DNA of 64,000 nt, from assembly GCF_000017205.1 (NCBI RefSeq), contig NC_009656.1, positions 3,476,001-3,540,000 on the forward strand, given 5' to 3'. Source of the DNA: Pseudomonas paraeruginosa PA7. Lineage in GTDB: Bacteria; Pseudomonadota; Gammaproteobacteria; Pseudomonadales; Pseudomonadaceae. Every line of letters begins with the position of its first letter. The first letter of the stretch is position 1. Below the pieces are notes generated by a model. That model did no database searches and had not been told where the DNA came from. It worked only from the letters and a program-made list of their open reading frames with translations. This document shows, one piece after another, positions 19,387 through 29,266 of the stretch. The position numbers were made by a program, and so were the translations under genes.

Positions 19387-20598
19387 ATGACTGCCCCGCC
19401 GCCACCCGCCAGCACCCTGGACTTGCGTCCGCTGATGTTCGAGACCTTCGCCTGCACCCTGGCGGTGATGTCCTTCGTCGCCCTGGTCGGCCCGCTCGCC
19501 CGCAAGCTCGGCCTGGCGCCCTGGCAGGCCGGCGCCGCGGTGACCGCCGGCGGCATCGCCTGGATGCTCGCGGCGCGCCCCTGGGGCATCGCCAGCGACC
19601 GCCATGGGCGACGGCGGGTACTGCTCGGCGGGCTGGCCGGCTTCGCCCTCTCCTACGGCTCGCTCTGTCTGTTCATCGTGCTCGCCCTGCACTGGACGTT
19701 GCCGAGCCTGCTCGCCTTCGCCGGCATCGTTCTTCTGCGCGGCCTCGCCGGCGGCTTCTACGCCGCGGTGCCGGCTTGCACGGCAGCCCTGGTGGCCGAT
19801 CACGTCGAGGCACAACGACGCGCCGCGGCACTGGCCGGGCTCGGCGCGGCCAGCGGGGTGGGCATGGTGATCGGACCGGGGCTGGCCGGGCTGCTGGCGA
19901 TTCACGGGCTGGTCCTGCCGTTGCTGCTCACCGCCGCGCTGCCCCTGGTCGCCCTGCTGGCGCTCTACCGCTGGCTGCCACGCAAGGAGCGCCGCCAGCC
20001 GAACCGCGGCCTCCCCCTGGCCCTCGGCGACCGCCGCCTGCGGCGGCCGCTGGCGCTGGGCTTCGTGGCGATGTTCAGCGTCACCGTGGCGCAGATCACC
20101 GTGGGCTTCTTCGCCCTCGACCGGCTGCGCCTGGAGTCCGCCGACGCCGCGCGGGTGGCCGGCATCGCCCTGACCGCCGTGGGCGTCGCGCTGATCCTGG
20201 CCCAGCTCCTGGTGCGCCACCTGGACTGGCCACCGTCGCGACTGATCCGGGCCGGCGGGCTGGTCGCCGCCATCGGCTTCGCCGCCGTGTGCTTCGCCGA
20301 CTCGCCGCCACTGCTCTGGCTGGCCTTCTTCGTCGCCGCGGCGGGCATGGGTTGGCTGTTCCCGGCAGTCTCGGCGCTCAACGCCAATGCCGTGCGCGCC
20401 GAGGAACAGGGCGCTGCCGCCGGCACCCTGGTGGCCGTACATGGCTTCGGCCTGATCAGCGGGCCGCTGCTCGGCGCGCTGCTCCACCAACTGGACAGCC
20501 GCGCCCCCTACGCGCTGGTCGGCCTGCTGCTGGCGCTGGCGGCGCTCTGGCCGAGCCAACCGACGCGCCCCGTGGAAACGAGGAGCGAAGCCCCATGA
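19387..20598 (+). CDS. Major facilitator superfamily transporter
   Basis: This 403-residue protein has the twelve-helix MFS pattern. The family motif A lies between helices 2 and 3 (GIASDRHGRRRVLLGG, about residues 69-84). The second half repeats the pattern after a cytoplasmic loop near residues 195-215 (RKERRQPNRG). It is the third gene after femA and translationally coupled to the next gene (ATGA). In this setting export of a siderophore-related compound or drug is possible, but the substrate cannot be read from sequence. Confidence 0.85.
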   Translation: MTAPPPPASTLDLRPLMFETFACTLAVMSFVALVGPLARKLGLAPWQAGAAVTAGGIAWMLAARPWGIASDRHGRRRVLLGGLAGFALSYGSLCLFIVLALHWTLPSLLAFAGIVLLRGLAGGFYAAVPACTAALVADHVEAQRRAAALAGLGAASGVGMVIGPGLAGLLAIHGLVLPLLLTAALPLVALLALYRWLPRKERRQPNRGLPLALGDRRLRRPLALGFVAMFSVTVAQITVGFFALDRLRLESADAARVAGIALTAVGVALILAQLLVRHLDWPPSRLIRAGGLVAAIGFAAVCFADSPPLLWLAFFVAAAGMGWLFPAVSALNANAVRAEEQGAAAGTLVAVHGFGLISGPLLGALLHQLDSRAPYALVGLLLALAALWPSQPTRPVETRSEAP

Positions 20599-22235
20599 CC
20601 GCTGTCGACCTGCTGCTGGTCGCGACCCTGCTGGCGGCCCTGCTCGCCTGGTGGATACCCGCCCTGCCCGGCCGCCGTGGTCTGCTGGCGTTCGCCTCGA
20701 CGCTGGCGCTCGGCGCCGGCCTGTACGCTGCATGGGACGACCGCTGGCAGGCCGCCGTCGGTGCCTTCGCCGGTTTCTCCCTGCTGCTCGGCACCTGTCT
20801 GCGCCGCAAGCCCGTGCGCGGCCTGCCGTTCCGGAGCGGTTCGCTGTACGGCCTGCTGGTGCTGCTGGCAATCGCCGCGCTGTACCTGTTCCCGGTCGCG
20901 CCGCTACCGGCGCCGAGCGGCCCCTATGCAGTCGGCGTGCGCGATTTCGAACTGGCCGACCCCAGCCGGCCCGGCCTGCTCGGCGCCCCGGCCGGGCAGC
21001 CGCGGCGCCTGCTGGTGCGCGCCTGGTACCCGGCGCGCCCGATCGTCGGCACCGCGCCACGCCACTACTTCGACCCGGACGAGGCGCGCAGCACCGCGCG
21101 GGGCTTCGGTGAAATACTCGGCTTTCCGCCGTTGCTCACCTACCTCAAGCACCTGCGCACCCATTCCTATCCGGACGCCCCGTTGCGCGACGACTCCGCT
21201 CGCCTGCCGGTGGTGTTCTACAGCCATGGCTACAGCGCCTTCGCCGGCGGCAACTGGACCCTGATGGAAGAGCTGGCCAGCCACGGCTATGCCGTCTACG
21301 CGATCCAGCACAGCGGCGACGCGTCGCCGACCCGCCTGCCCGACGGTACGCTGCTGCCCATGGACCCCGGCCTGGTCGAACACCTGCGCCGGGCCGCCCA
21401 CGACGGCTTGCCGCAGGCCATGCGCCAGGGCTATGTCAGCGACGATCTCGACCAGCGCCTCGACGGCCAGTTGCACACCGCCCTCGACCTGCCCGTCCCG
21501 GCCAACCGCGCCGTCAACCTCAGCGCGCCGGTATGGCTGGCCGACCGCCTGTTCGTCCATGACCGCCTGCAGGCCGGCGAGGTCCCGGATAGGGTCGCCG
21601 ACCTGGTGGCCGCCAGCGACTTCGCGCATACCGGCGAGATGGGCATGTCCTTCGGCGGCTCGACCACCGGCGCGGTCTGCATGGTCGACCGACGCTGCGC
21701 GGCGGCGGTCAACCTCGACGGCGGCGACTTCGACTTCGCGCCCTTCGATAGCGATTTCCCGGCACCGCTGCTGATGCTGCACGCCGACCTTGGCAACTTC
21801 TACCGGCTGTTCGGCATCGAACCGCCGGCCCGCCCGAGAAGCTTCAACGACTTTTCCTACGAACGCTTCGAACACGCCGGCCAGCGCCAGGACATTCATC
21901 GCCTGGTACTGCGCGACTCGGCCCATGCCGGTCTTACCGACAATCCGCTGTTCATCCGCCGACCGCTGCGCGACGGGCTGCTCGGCTCGGCCCCGACGGA
22001 AATCCTCATCCAGGCGCCCAACGCCCTGGTTCTGGGCTTCTTCGATCATTACCTGCGCGGCCGCGCCAACGACTTTCCGCAAGCGCAGATGGCGCGTTTC
22101 TCCGGTTGGCTGACGCGCTATGACAACTCGGCGGTGCGCGACTGGTGGCTGGCCAAGCCGCAAGCCCAGCGCCTGGCGCTGCGACAACGCATCGACGAAA
22201 TGAAACGGCGCAAGACCGGGCTGGATCTTCCCTGA
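20595..22235 (+). CDS. Membrane-anchored alpha/beta hydrolase (PAF-acetylhydrolase-like)
   Basis: This 546-residue protein has about four N-terminal transmembrane helices (residues 3-22, 30-45, 52-70, 83-105) followed by a large hydrolase domain. The nucleophile elbow is GMSFGGST near residue 352; an oxyanion region VVFYSHGYSAF lies near 210 and a likely catalytic His in LRDSAHAGLTDN near 440. It resembles platelet-activating-factor acetylhydrolase and dienelactone-type lipases. As last gene of the femA-linked operon it could cleave an ester in an imported acyl siderophore such as mycobactin. That is inference. The start overlaps the MFS stop. Confidence 0.75.
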   Translation: MTAVDLLLVATLLAALLAWWIPALPGRRGLLAFASTLALGAGLYAAWDDRWQAAVGAFAGFSLLLGTCLRRKPVRGLPFRSGSLYGLLVLLAIAALYLFPVAPLPAPSGPYAVGVRDFELADPSRPGLLGAPAGQPRRLLVRAWYPARPIVGTAPRHYFDPDEARSTARGFGEILGFPPLLTYLKHLRTHSYPDAPLRDDSARLPVVFYSHGYSAFAGGNWTLMEELASHGYAVYAIQHSGDASPTRLPDGTLLPMDPGLVEHLRRAAHDGLPQAMRQGYVSDDLDQRLDGQLHTALDLPVPANRAVNLSAPVWLADRLFVHDRLQAGEVPDRVADLVAASDFAHTGEMGMSFGGSTTGAVCMVDRRCAAAVNLDGGDFDFAPFDSDFPAPLLMLHADLGNFYRLFGIEPPARPRSFNDFSYERFEHAGQRQDIHRLVLRDSAHAGLTDNPLFIRRPLRDGLLGSAPTEILIQAPNALVLGFFDHYLRGRANDFPQAQMARFSGWLTRYDNSAVRDWWLAKPQAQRLALRQRIDEMKRRKTGLDLP

Positions 22236-22276
22236 CCACGGGTTACAGTGGGCGCCCCATCTGCGGAGCGCCGTCC

Positions 22277-22490
22277 ATGCATATCCCGCCCGAGCTGATC
22301 ATCCACCAGACCCGCCACTGGACGTTGAACCAGCGGATCGACTCGGCCCTGCCCGGCTACTGCATGCTCGGCTCGCGGCAACCGGCGACGGCCTTCCACC
22401 AGTTGCCGGAACAGGCCCTCGCCGAATTCGGGCCGCTGCTGGCCAGGGTCGAACGCTGCTCCGCCGTGAAGCGCCGGCGCTACGGCATCG
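22277..22490 (+). pseudogene. HIT-family gene truncated at the phz2 junction
   Basis: An ATG at 22277 opens a frame whose first 60 residues (ELIIHQTRHWTLNQRIDSAL, then GYCMLGSRQP and LPEQALAEFGPLLARVE) match the N-terminus of Pseudomonas HIT-domain proteins as I know them. The frame then passes antisense through phzG2 with no homology, and the HIT signature HxHxH is never reached. Homology ends around 22465-22490, precisely at the stop codon of phzG2. The simplest reading is that the phz2 block replaced the 3' half of the gene. Confidence 0.72.
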
Positions 22491-23135
22491 TCACGGTTGC
22501 AGGTAGCGGTGCCTCCAGCCTCCCTCGTCGCGGTCGTAGCGCAGGCGTTCGTGCAGGCGCTCGGTGCCGTTGCCCCAGAACTCCACCGACTCCAGGCACA
22601 GCTCGAACAGGCAATAGCCCGGCGGGCGCGGCAGCGGGCCGGCGGTTTCGGCCAGGCGGCGGGCCTCGGCGCGCAGGGCGTGGATGTCGGCGAGGGTCTG
22701 GCTCTGCCGCGAGGCGATCGACATCGGGTGGGTCTGGTACGGGCGGCTCAGCCACTGGGCGTCGGCACGCTCGTCGGGCAGGCGTTCGGCGATGCCGTTG
22801 AGGATCACCTGCTGGCTGCTCTCGCGCCAGTACAGCACTCCCGAGGCCCAGGGGTTCTGCGCCAGTTCGCGGCCCTTCTGGCTGTCGGCGTGGGTGGCGA
22901 ACACCACCCCGCGCTCGCCGAGTTCGGCGATCACCACGATCCGCGTCGATGGCCGGCCCTGCCCGTCGACCGTGGCCAGGGCCAGCGCCCGCGGCTCGCG
23001 CACGCCATAGCGGCGGGCGCGTTCCAGCCAGTTGCGCAGGACCTGCATGGGGTTCGCCGGCGGCGCCTCGAACTCCGGGAAGGCGGCTTCGATGGTCCCG
23101 GTGAGGGACTCGGAGATGTTCGGGTTCACGCCCAT
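22491..23135 (-). CDS. phzG2: Phenazine biosynthesis FMN-dependent oxidase PhzG2
   Basis: This 214-residue protein is of the pyridoxamine-phosphate-oxidase type (FMN flavoprotein). It oxidises early tricyclic intermediates in phenazine-1-carboxylate formation. The FMN-binding fold is seen in [40 protein letters not shown] and the C-terminal [15 protein letters not shown]. The start at 23135 is preceded by a good AAAGGAG. It is the last gene of the phz2 operon and its stop abuts the truncated HIT gene on the other strand. Confidence 0.96.
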   Translation of the reverse strand: MGVNPNISESLTGTIEAAFPEFEAPPANPMQVLRNWLERARRYGVREPRALALATVDGQGRPSTRIVVIAELGERGVVFATHADSQKGRELAQNPWASGVLYWRESSQQVILNGIAERLPDERADAQWLSRPYQTHPMSIASRQSQTLADIHALRAEARRLAETAGPLPRPPGYCLFELCLESVEFWGNGTERLHERLRYDRDEGGWRHRYLQP

Positions 23136-23160
23136 GGCGGCGCTCCTTTGCTCTGGGGGT

Positions 23161-23997
23161 TCACAGGTAGGCCCGGCCTTCGGCGAAGGCCGCGCCGTTG
23201 CCCGACACTTCCACCGCCGAGACCCGTTCGCCGGCACCCTCGGCGCGCGCGTACATGCGCGACGGCCGGCCGATCTCGACGCCCTGGAGGATCTCGATCT
23301 GCTGCCCGTAGGGGATCTGCCGGTGGCGCGCCAGGTGGATCGCCAGCGGCCCGGCGGCGGAGCCGGTGGCGGCGTCCTCGACCACGCCGTAGGCCGGCGA
23401 GAACATGCGGCTGCGCCAGTGCCGCCCGGCGCCGGCGAAGCAGTTCACCGCCAGGTCCGGGAAGTCGCACAGGGCGCGGTGGTCGGGGTGCAGCGCGGAC
23501 AGCGCGGCGACGCTCTCCAGGCCGACGAAGACGTGGCGCGGGCCGTTGCGGTAGACCTCGATGGGAAAGGTCGAGCCCTTCAGGCCGAGGGCGGCGAGCA
23601 GCTCGGCCGGGCGGCCGAAGTGCTCCCAGGTGGGGATCGGCTGCCGCATGCTGCAGGCCACCACCTTGCCGTCCTGGCGCTCCAGGGTGAAGGGCACGGT
23701 GCCCATCCTGGTCTCCAGGAACAGGCTGTCCTTGTCGGTCTCGGCGCCCAGGGCGATGGCGGTGCCCAGCAGCGGGTGGCCGGCGAACGGCAGTTCGTTG
23801 ACCGGGGTGAAGATGCGGATGCGCGCGTCGCCGTCCTCTTGCGGGCGGAGCACGAAGGTGCTCTCCGACAGGTTCATCTCCCGCGCCATGCGCTGCATGC
23901 GCTCGCCGCTGAGGTCGTCGCAGTCGAAGAACACCGCCACCGGGTTGCCTTGCAGCGGTTCGCTGGCGAAGGCGTCTATCACGACATATCTGTGCAT
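23161..23997 (-). CDS. phzF2: Phenazine biosynthesis isomerase PhzF2
   Basis: This 278-residue diaminopimelate-epimerase-fold enzyme isomerises trans-2,3-dihydro-3-hydroxyanthranilate to the aminoketone that dimerises to the phenazine core. The family motif GNPVAVFF is near residue 18. The NLSESTFV motif carries the catalytic glutamate (about residue 45), and [11 protein letters not shown] and [12 protein letters not shown] follow. The length matches the family. It sits 25 bases before phzG2 and 13 after phzE2. Confidence 0.97.
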   Translation of the reverse strand: MHRYVVIDAFASEPLQGNPVAVFFDCDDLSGERMQRMAREMNLSESTFVLRPQEDGDARIRIFTPVNELPFAGHPLLGTAIALGAETDKDSLFLETRMGTVPFTLERQDGKVVACSMRQPIPTWEHFGRPAELLAALGLKGSTFPIEVYRNGPRHVFVGLESVAALSALHPDHRALCDFPDLAVNCFAGAGRHWRSRMFSPAYGVVEDAATGSAAGPLAIHLARHRQIPYGQQIEILQGVEIGRPSRMYARAEGAGERVSAVEVSGNGAAFAEGRAYL

Positions 23998-24010
23998 GGG
24001 GTCTCCTGGC

Positions 24011-25894
24011 TCAGGGCCGCCGCTCGACCAGCGCGTGGCGCAGCAGGTCGGCGATGATGCGCGGACCCTCGCGGGTCAGCACCGATTCGGGGTGGAATTG
24101 CATGGAGGCGAAGCGCGGCCCGCGCAGGGCATGGACCTCGCCGGTCTCGCGGTCGCGGCTGATCTCGATCGGGCCGACCTCGGGGATCTCGATGCGGTCC
24201 TGCAGGGCGCGCGCGGCGAAGGTGTTGTAGAAGCCGACGCGCTCGGCGGCGCCGAACAGGTCGATCTGTTTCTGCACGCCCTGGTTGGGCTCCTGCCGGC
24301 GTTGCAGGTCCAGGCCCAGGCACAGGCTCAGCACCTGGTGGCTCAGGCACACGGCGAGGAACGGCCGGCGCTCGCTGAGCAGCGAACGGATGGCCAGGTG
24401 CAGGTGGCCGATCTTCGGCTGGCCGACCTCGGTGGGGTTGCCCGGGCCGGGGCCCATGATCACCAGGTCGTAGCCGTCGAACGAGTACGGCTCCTGGAAG
24501 CCGCGCACGCTCACCGCCAGGCCCAGCGACTTGAGCTGCTTGGCGATCATCGAGGTGAAGGTGTCCTCGGCGTCGACGATCAGCACCTCGCGTCCGGAGA
24601 GGTCGGCCTGCAACTGCTGGCGCTCGCTGGCGCCGCGCAGCCAGAAGTCGGCGATCGGCGCGTTGCGGCTGGCCAGCGCCGCCACCACGTGCGGATGCGA
24701 GCCCAGGCGCTGCGGTGCCTGGCTCTTCAGCGCGGCGATCAGCCCGGAGGCCTTGGCGCGGCTTTCCGCGGCCTCGCCGCGGGGATCGGAGTGGCGCACG
24801 ATGGTCGAGCCGACGCCGATGCGCAGGCGACCGTCGGCCTCGATCTCGGCGGTGCGGATCAGGATCGCCGAGTCCAGCGTGCGCCCGCCCTGGCCGTCGC
24901 CGCCGATCAGCGCCGCGACCCCGCTGTAGTAGCCGCGCCCCTGCGGCTCGTAGCGGCGGATCACCCGGCAGGCGCTTTCCAGCGGGCTGCCGGTGACGGT
25001 CGGGGCGAACAGCGTCTCGCGCAGGATCTCGCGCACGTCGCGGTTGCTCTGGCCCTCGATGAAGTACTCGGTGTGCGCCAGGTGCGCCATCTCCTTGAGG
25101 TAGGGACCGAGCACCCGGCCGCCGTCCTCGCAGATCCGCGCCATCATCTTCAGTTCCTCGTCGACCACCATGTACAGCTCGTCGGCTTCCTTGCGGTTGT
25201 CGAGGAATTCCATGACCTCGGCCAGGTCCGGCCCGCTCGGCGGATAGCGGTAGGTGCCGCTGATCGGGTTCATCACCGCCAGGCCGTCGCGCACGCTGAT
25301 GTGCCGCTCGGGCGAGGCGCCGACCAGGGTGCGTTCGCCGGTGTGGATGATGAAGGTCCAGTAGGCGCCCTTCTCGCGCAGCAGCAACTGGCGGAAGAAG
25401 CTCAGCGCGCTGGCCGTGGCGTAGCCGTCGATGCGCGCCTGGAAGCGCCGCTTGATCACGAAGTTGGCGCCTTCGCCGCGGCCGATCTCGTCGGCGATGA
25501 CCCGCCGGACCACCTCGGCGTATTCCTCGTCGTCGAGGTCGAAGCCTTCCTCGTCCAGGGCCAGTGCCTGGTTCGGCAGCAGCGCCAGGGCCTGTTCCAG
25601 CGGCAGCAGCTCCTGCTCCAGGACCTTCAGCGCCAGCAGCGGCGCGCCGTCGTCGAGCGCCTCGAAGCCGCGCTCGGCGATCTGCCGGTAGGGAATCAGC
25701 GCCAGCAGGTCGTGGCGCGGCAGGCCGGCGCCGGGCTCGTCCAGCGGCAGGTCGGCCAGGCTGCGCAGCTCGTGCGCCTCGCCACGGATCACGTCGAGCA
25801 GGCCCGGGCCATTGCTTTCCGGACGGTAGAGCAAGGCGAACGGCGCCGGCCGCTCGAGCAGGCGTTGCAGCAGCGATGGGGGCAGGCCGTTCAT
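24011..25894 (-). CDS. phzE2: 2-amino-2-desoxyisochorismate synthase PhzE2
   Basis: This 627-residue fusion takes chorismate to 2-amino-2-deoxyisochorismate. The N-terminal two-thirds is the TrpE-like chorismate-binding domain ([50 protein letters not shown]). The last 200 residues are a class I glutamine amidotransferase with nucleophile region [10 protein letters not shown] and FHPESVL. The ATG overlaps the stop of phzD2. This is the committed step that diverts chorismate into phenazines. Confidence 0.97.
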   Translation of the reverse strand: MNGLPPSLLQRLLERPAPFALLYRPESNGPGLLDVIRGEAHELRSLADLPLDEPGAGLPRHDLLALIPYRQIAERGFEALDDGAPLLALKVLEQELLPLEQALALLPNQALALDEEGFDLDDEEYAEVVRRVIADEIGRGEGANFVIKRRFQARIDGYATASALSFFRQLLLREKGAYWTFIIHTGERTLVGASPERHISVRDGLAVMNPISGTYRYPPSGPDLAEVMEFLDNRKEADELYMVVDEELKMMARICEDGGRVLGPYLKEMAHLAHTEYFIEGQSNRDVREILRETLFAPTVTGSPLESACRVIRRYEPQGRGYYSGVAALIGGDGQGGRTLDSAILIRTAEIEADGRLRIGVGSTIVRHSDPRGEAAESRAKASGLIAALKSQAPQRLGSHPHVVAALASRNAPIADFWLRGASERQQLQADLSGREVLIVDAEDTFTSMIAKQLKSLGLAVSVRGFQEPYSFDGYDLVIMGPGPGNPTEVGQPKIGHLHLAIRSLLSERRPFLAVCLSHQVLSLCLGLDLQRRQEPNQGVQKQIDLFGAAERVGFYNTFAARALQDRIEIPEVGPIEISRDRETGEVHALRGPRFASMQFHPESVLTREGPRIIADLLRHALVERRP

Positions 25895-26514
25895 GCGAGC
25901 ACCTCGTCGGTGGTGACCACCATCGCGCAGCGGCTGGCGGCGTATTCCAGGGCCATGCGGTGGTGCGCCTCGCTGAAGTCGGCGATGGCGTCGGCCACCA
26001 GGAACGGCTGGATGTCGTTGGAGTAGGCGTCGACCGTGGAGATCAGCACCCCGACGTGGGCATACACGCCGCACAGCACCAGTTGGTCGCGGCCGGCGGC
26101 GCGCATGCGCTGCAACAGGTCGGAGTGGAAGAAGGCGCTGTAGCGCCACTTGGTCAGCAGCCAGTCGTCCGGCCCCGGCGCCAGCTCCTCGACCACCTCG
26201 CGGTCGGCGGGACTGGCGCGCATGCCCGGGCCCCAGAAGTCCTTGAGCAGGCCGCGCTGCTCCTCGGTCATGCTGCCCGGCTGGGCGGTGTAGGCGATCT
26301 GCACGCCCTGCCCGGCGCACCAGCGGCGCAGCCGCGCGGCGTTGGCCACCAGGTCGGCGCGCAGGCTCGCCGGCAGCGGGCGCAGGAAGTAGCGCTGCAT
26401 GTCGTGCACCAGCAGCACCGCGCGCGCCGGCTCCAGGTTCCAGCGCGCCAGGTTGGCCGGCAGCTGGCCGGCGGTCGGCAAGGGATAGGCGAGGATTTCG
26501 GGAATGCCGCTCAT
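25891..26514 (-). CDS. phzD2: Isochorismatase-type hydrolase PhzD2
   Basis: This 207-residue protein hydrolyses the vinyl ether of 2-amino-2-deoxyisochorismate to dihydro-3-hydroxyanthranilate. The isochorismatase fold is clear. The catalytic Asp is in [10 protein letters not shown] (about residue 38), the Lys in [10 protein letters not shown], and the GVYAHVGV segment shows Ala where cysteine hydrolases have the nucleophile, as is normal for PhzD. The start overlaps the phzC2 stop by four bases. Confidence 0.97.
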   Translation of the reverse strand: MSGIPEILAYPLPTAGQLPANLARWNLEPARAVLLVHDMQRYFLRPLPASLRADLVANAARLRRWCAGQGVQIAYTAQPGSMTEEQRGLLKDFWGPGMRASPADREVVEELAPGPDDWLLTKWRYSAFFHSDLLQRMRAAGRDQLVLCGVYAHVGVLISTVDAYSNDIQPFLVADAIADFSEAHHRMALEYAASRCAMVVTTDEVLA

Positions 26515-27728
26515 GCCACGGTCTCCAGGGGGAAGGTTGCGCTCGGGATCGCCTGCGCGCCGGACCAGGCCATCACCGCGCTGAGCGCCTGCCAGGGGTT
26601 GAGCCGCGGATCGCAGAGGCTGGTGTAGTGCCGGCCGACCTGGTGCAGGCCGCTGGAATCGGCGACGCACTCGGTGACGTCGTCCGGGGTGGTCTCCAGG
26701 TGCAGCCCGGCGGCCACCCCGCCGGAGCCGGACACCGCCAGGCGGAACGCCGCCACCTCCTCGGCGATGCTGCGCACCAGGCGGGTCTTGTTGCCGCAGG
26801 GGGCGACGATGGTGTTGCCGTGCATCGGGTCGCTCAGCCAGATCACCGGGTGCCCGGCCGCGCGCACCGCCTCCACCAGCGGCGGCAGGCGCTCGCCGAC
26901 CTTCTGCGCGCCCATCCGCGCGATCAGCGTCAGGCGCCCCGGCTCGCGGCGCGGATCGAGGCGCTCGCAGAGCGCCAGCAACTGCTCGCGGCCGATCTCC
27001 GGGCCGACCTTGCAGGCCACCGGGTTGAGCACCTCGGCCAGCAGCGCCACATGGGCGCCGTCGACCTGGCGGGTGCGCTCGCCGATCCACGGCCAGTGGG
27101 TCGAACCGAGGTAGACCCGGCGCTGCTCGTCCTCGCGCAGCATCGCCAGCTCGTAGTCGAGCAGCAGCATCTCGTGGCTGGTCCACACCGGCGAGGCGTT
27201 CGCCTCCTGCCCGGAAGCGGCGTCCCAGCCCAGGTGACGCATGACGTTGCGCGCCGCCGCGTAGCCCTTGAGGATCCGCTGCGGATCGGCCTGGCGCCGC
27301 TCGGCGTGAGCCTCGCGGCCGTTGACCATGTCGCCGCGGTAGACCGGCAGGGTCTGCCCGTCGACCTGCTCGTGCGGCTTGGAACGCGGCTTGGCGTACT
27401 GCCCGGCGATGCGCCCGACGCGGATCACCGGACGCTTGCCGGCCAGGCGCAGGGCGCCGGCCAGCAGTTCCAGCACCGCCGCCTTGCGCGCCACGTTCTC
27501 GGCATGGTGGTCGTCCATGTCCTCGGCGCAGTCGCCGCACTGCACCACCAGCGCCTCGCCGCGCGCCACCCGCGCCAGGGTCGCGCGCAGGGCCAGGATG
27601 TCGCCGGCGCGGATCAGCGCCGGGCTGCCGCGCAGGTACGCCTGCACCTCGCGCAGCCGCGACGCATCGCCCCACTCGGGTTGCTGCAGCGCTTCGCAGC
27701 GCCGTACGCGTTGCAATAGATCGTCCAT
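26511..27728 (-). CDS. phzC2: Class II DAHP synthase PhzC2
   Basis: This 405-residue plant-type (class II) 3-deoxy-D-arabino-heptulosonate-7-phosphate synthase feeds the shikimate pathway for phenazine output. Recognised blocks are [52 protein letters not shown] and [10 protein letters not shown]. It is shorter than primary-metabolism enzymes of this class (about 450 residues), consistent with loss of N-terminal regulatory parts. It lies 23 bases after phzB2. Confidence 0.96.
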   Translation of the reverse strand: MDDLLQRVRRCEALQQPEWGDASRLREVQAYLRGSPALIRAGDILALRATLARVARGEALVVQCGDCAEDMDDHHAENVARKAAVLELLAGALRLAGKRPVIRVGRIAGQYAKPRSKPHEQVDGQTLPVYRGDMVNGREAHAERRQADPQRILKGYAAARNVMRHLGWDAASGQEANASPVWTSHEMLLLDYELAMLREDEQRRVYLGSTHWPWIGERTRQVDGAHVALLAEVLNPVACKVGPEIGREQLLALCERLDPRREPGRLTLIARMGAQKVGERLPPLVEAVRAAGHPVIWLSDPMHGNTIVAPCGNKTRLVRSIAEEVAAFRLAVSGSGGVAAGLHLETTPDDVTECVADSSGLHQVGRHYTSLCDPRLNPWQALSAVMAWSGAQAIPSATFPLETVA

Positions 27729-27751
27729 AGTTCACCCCTTCCAGGATGGCC

Positions 27752-28240
27752 TCAGGTGGGAATGCCTTCGCGTTTGATCTGCGGCACCGGAATGCTCAGG
27801 GCGCGCAATTGCTGGAAGACGTTCATGAACTCGCGGTTGCGCTTGATCTTGCCGTCGTCCAGCTCGAAGGAATGCAGGAAGTGGTTCTCGTAGTAACCCT
27901 CGGGATACCCGGGGAAGAGGATCTTGCCGTGGCCGTCGCACTCGACCCAGAAGTGGTTGGGATCGTCGGTCTCGAAGACCTGGATGTTGTACCACTCCCA
28001 GTCCGGGAAGCATTTCAGCGACCACACCGCGTGCTCGGCCAGCTTGTCCTTGCCGCGAATGACGATCGGTTCGCCGGTATCGGTGGTCCACAGGCCGCCG
28101 CAACCATCCTCGACGAAAAGTTCATGGCGGCGCAGGCGATCCTGGCCCTTGGTGTTCATATACTTGACTACCGTCTCGCGATTCTTCCTGCGTAACTCCA
28201 CGGCGTCTTCGAAACCTTGGGGAATGGCATTATCGAGCAT
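27752..28240 (-). CDS. phzB2: Phenazine biosynthesis PhzB2 (NTF2-like)
   Basis: This 162-residue SnoaL/NTF2-like protein helps condense two aminoketone units into the phenazine skeleton. It is strongly similar to PhzA2 upstream (shared [64 protein letters not shown]). Two in-frame ATGs lie 6 bases apart; GAGGAG is too close to the first (28246) but correctly spaced for the second, so I chose 28240. Confidence 0.96.
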   Translation of the reverse strand: MLDNAIPQGFEDAVELRRKNRETVVKYMNTKGQDRLRRHELFVEDGCGGLWTTDTGEPIVIRGKDKLAEHAVWSLKCFPDWEWYNIQVFETDDPNHFWVECDGHGKILFPGYPEGYYENHFLHSFELDDGKIKRNREFMNVFQQLRALSIPVPQIKREGIPT

Positions 28241-28275
28241 CGTCATATCTCCTCTGGAATTGGAATAATCATTAA

Positions 28276-28764
28276 TCAGGCGGGAATGCCGTCACGTTTT
28301 ATTTGCGGAACGGGTATTCCCAATGCACGCAATTTCTGCATCGGATTCATGAACTCGCGATTGCGTTTTATCCGGCCGTTCTCGAGTTCGAAGGAATGGA
28401 TGTAGTGGTTCTCGCAATAGCCCTCCGGATACCCCGGGACCAGCGCCTTGCCACGCCCGTCGCACTCGACCCAGAGGTGGTTCGGATCCTCGGTCTCGAA
28501 GATCCGCACGTTGTGCCACTCCCAGTCGGGGAAGCAGCGCTCGAGCCACTCGGCGAGCCGCCTGAGGCTCTCATGGCCCCGGAAAACCAGGGGTTCGCCG
28601 CTTTCCGTGGTCCAGTTGCCGGCGCAGCCGTCTTCGACGAACAGGCTGTGCCGCTGCAAACGTTCGGCCCCCTTCATGCGCATGTAGCGCTCTACCGTGG
28701 CGCGGTTGCGCCGGCGCAACTCCAGGTTGTCGGTGAACCCTTTCAGCCGTTGGTACTCGCGCAT
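28276..28764 (-). CDS. phzA2: Phenazine biosynthesis PhzA2 (NTF2-like)
   Basis: This 162-residue first gene of the phz2 operon is a paralogue of phzB2 and probably its partner; the two descend from a tandem duplication. Conserved blocks include HSLFVEDGCAGNWTTESGEP and DPNHLWVECDGRGK. The frame is open for 45 more codons upstream, but the ATG at 28764 follows a good GGAGG and gives the family length. A 500-base non-coding region with the operon promoter separates it from qscR, which is transcribed in the same direction. Confidence 0.95.
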   Translation of the reverse strand: MREYQRLKGFTDNLELRRRNRATVERYMRMKGAERLQRHSLFVEDGCAGNWTTESGEPLVFRGHESLRRLAEWLERCFPDWEWHNVRIFETEDPNHLWVECDGRGKALVPGYPEGYCENHYIHSFELENGRIKRNREFMNPMQKLRALGIPVPQIKRDGIPA

Positions 28765-29266
28765 GTTGCAAACCTCCGTCAGACGAATCGATAGGCTTCG
28801 ATCCCGCAAAGAAGACATCGGAATGACAGGCCGGAGAAAAAACCATGTAACTTTTCCCGGGCAAAAGTCGCCCGCTTCGGAGTCTCTCCAAAGTTTCAAC
28901 TAGTGCCGAATTGCCATGCCGATTATTTCGCCTGCAAACCAGATGTAACCAAATTTGACAGGGGACAAACTTATAAACGCTTTTTTGCAAGCCCCATAAC
29001 CCCTTAAAAATTACAGGTGCCAGGCATAAATTCCGTTCTATTCTTTCGCCGTTTTGCCGTCCGCCGAGGGAAACCGCTTCCAGCGGGATCGCCAGGCAGG
29101 ACGGAACGGGCGCGAGGCGGGCCCGGTTGGCCGGGGTGTGCTCGAAGGGAAGGCGTCGCTGCGACGCCGGGAAGCGGCAGCGGCCGTCTGGGGAGCGGCC
29201 GGGACGATCAGCGTGGCGGAAACCGCCGGGCGCGCCACGCCCCGGTCCGGTCGCAGGCCGCCCGGC
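28765..29266 (-). promoter_or_regulatory. phz2 leader and promoter region
   Basis: This 502-base stretch between qscR and phzA2 has no gene I can support. The half nearest phzA2 (28780-29050) is much more AT-rich than the genes. A degenerate lux-box-like sequence, ACCCCTTAAAAATTACAGGT at 28999-29018, has one good half (CAGGT) and one poor half. I see no full palindromic LasR/RhlR box. The long leader suggests post-transcriptional control of phz2. Confidence 0.5.

Noticed and set aside
28921..28980. TTGACA followed by TATAAA on the plus strand
   Set aside because: The spacing is only 11 bases and there is no plus-strand gene downstream for it to serve.
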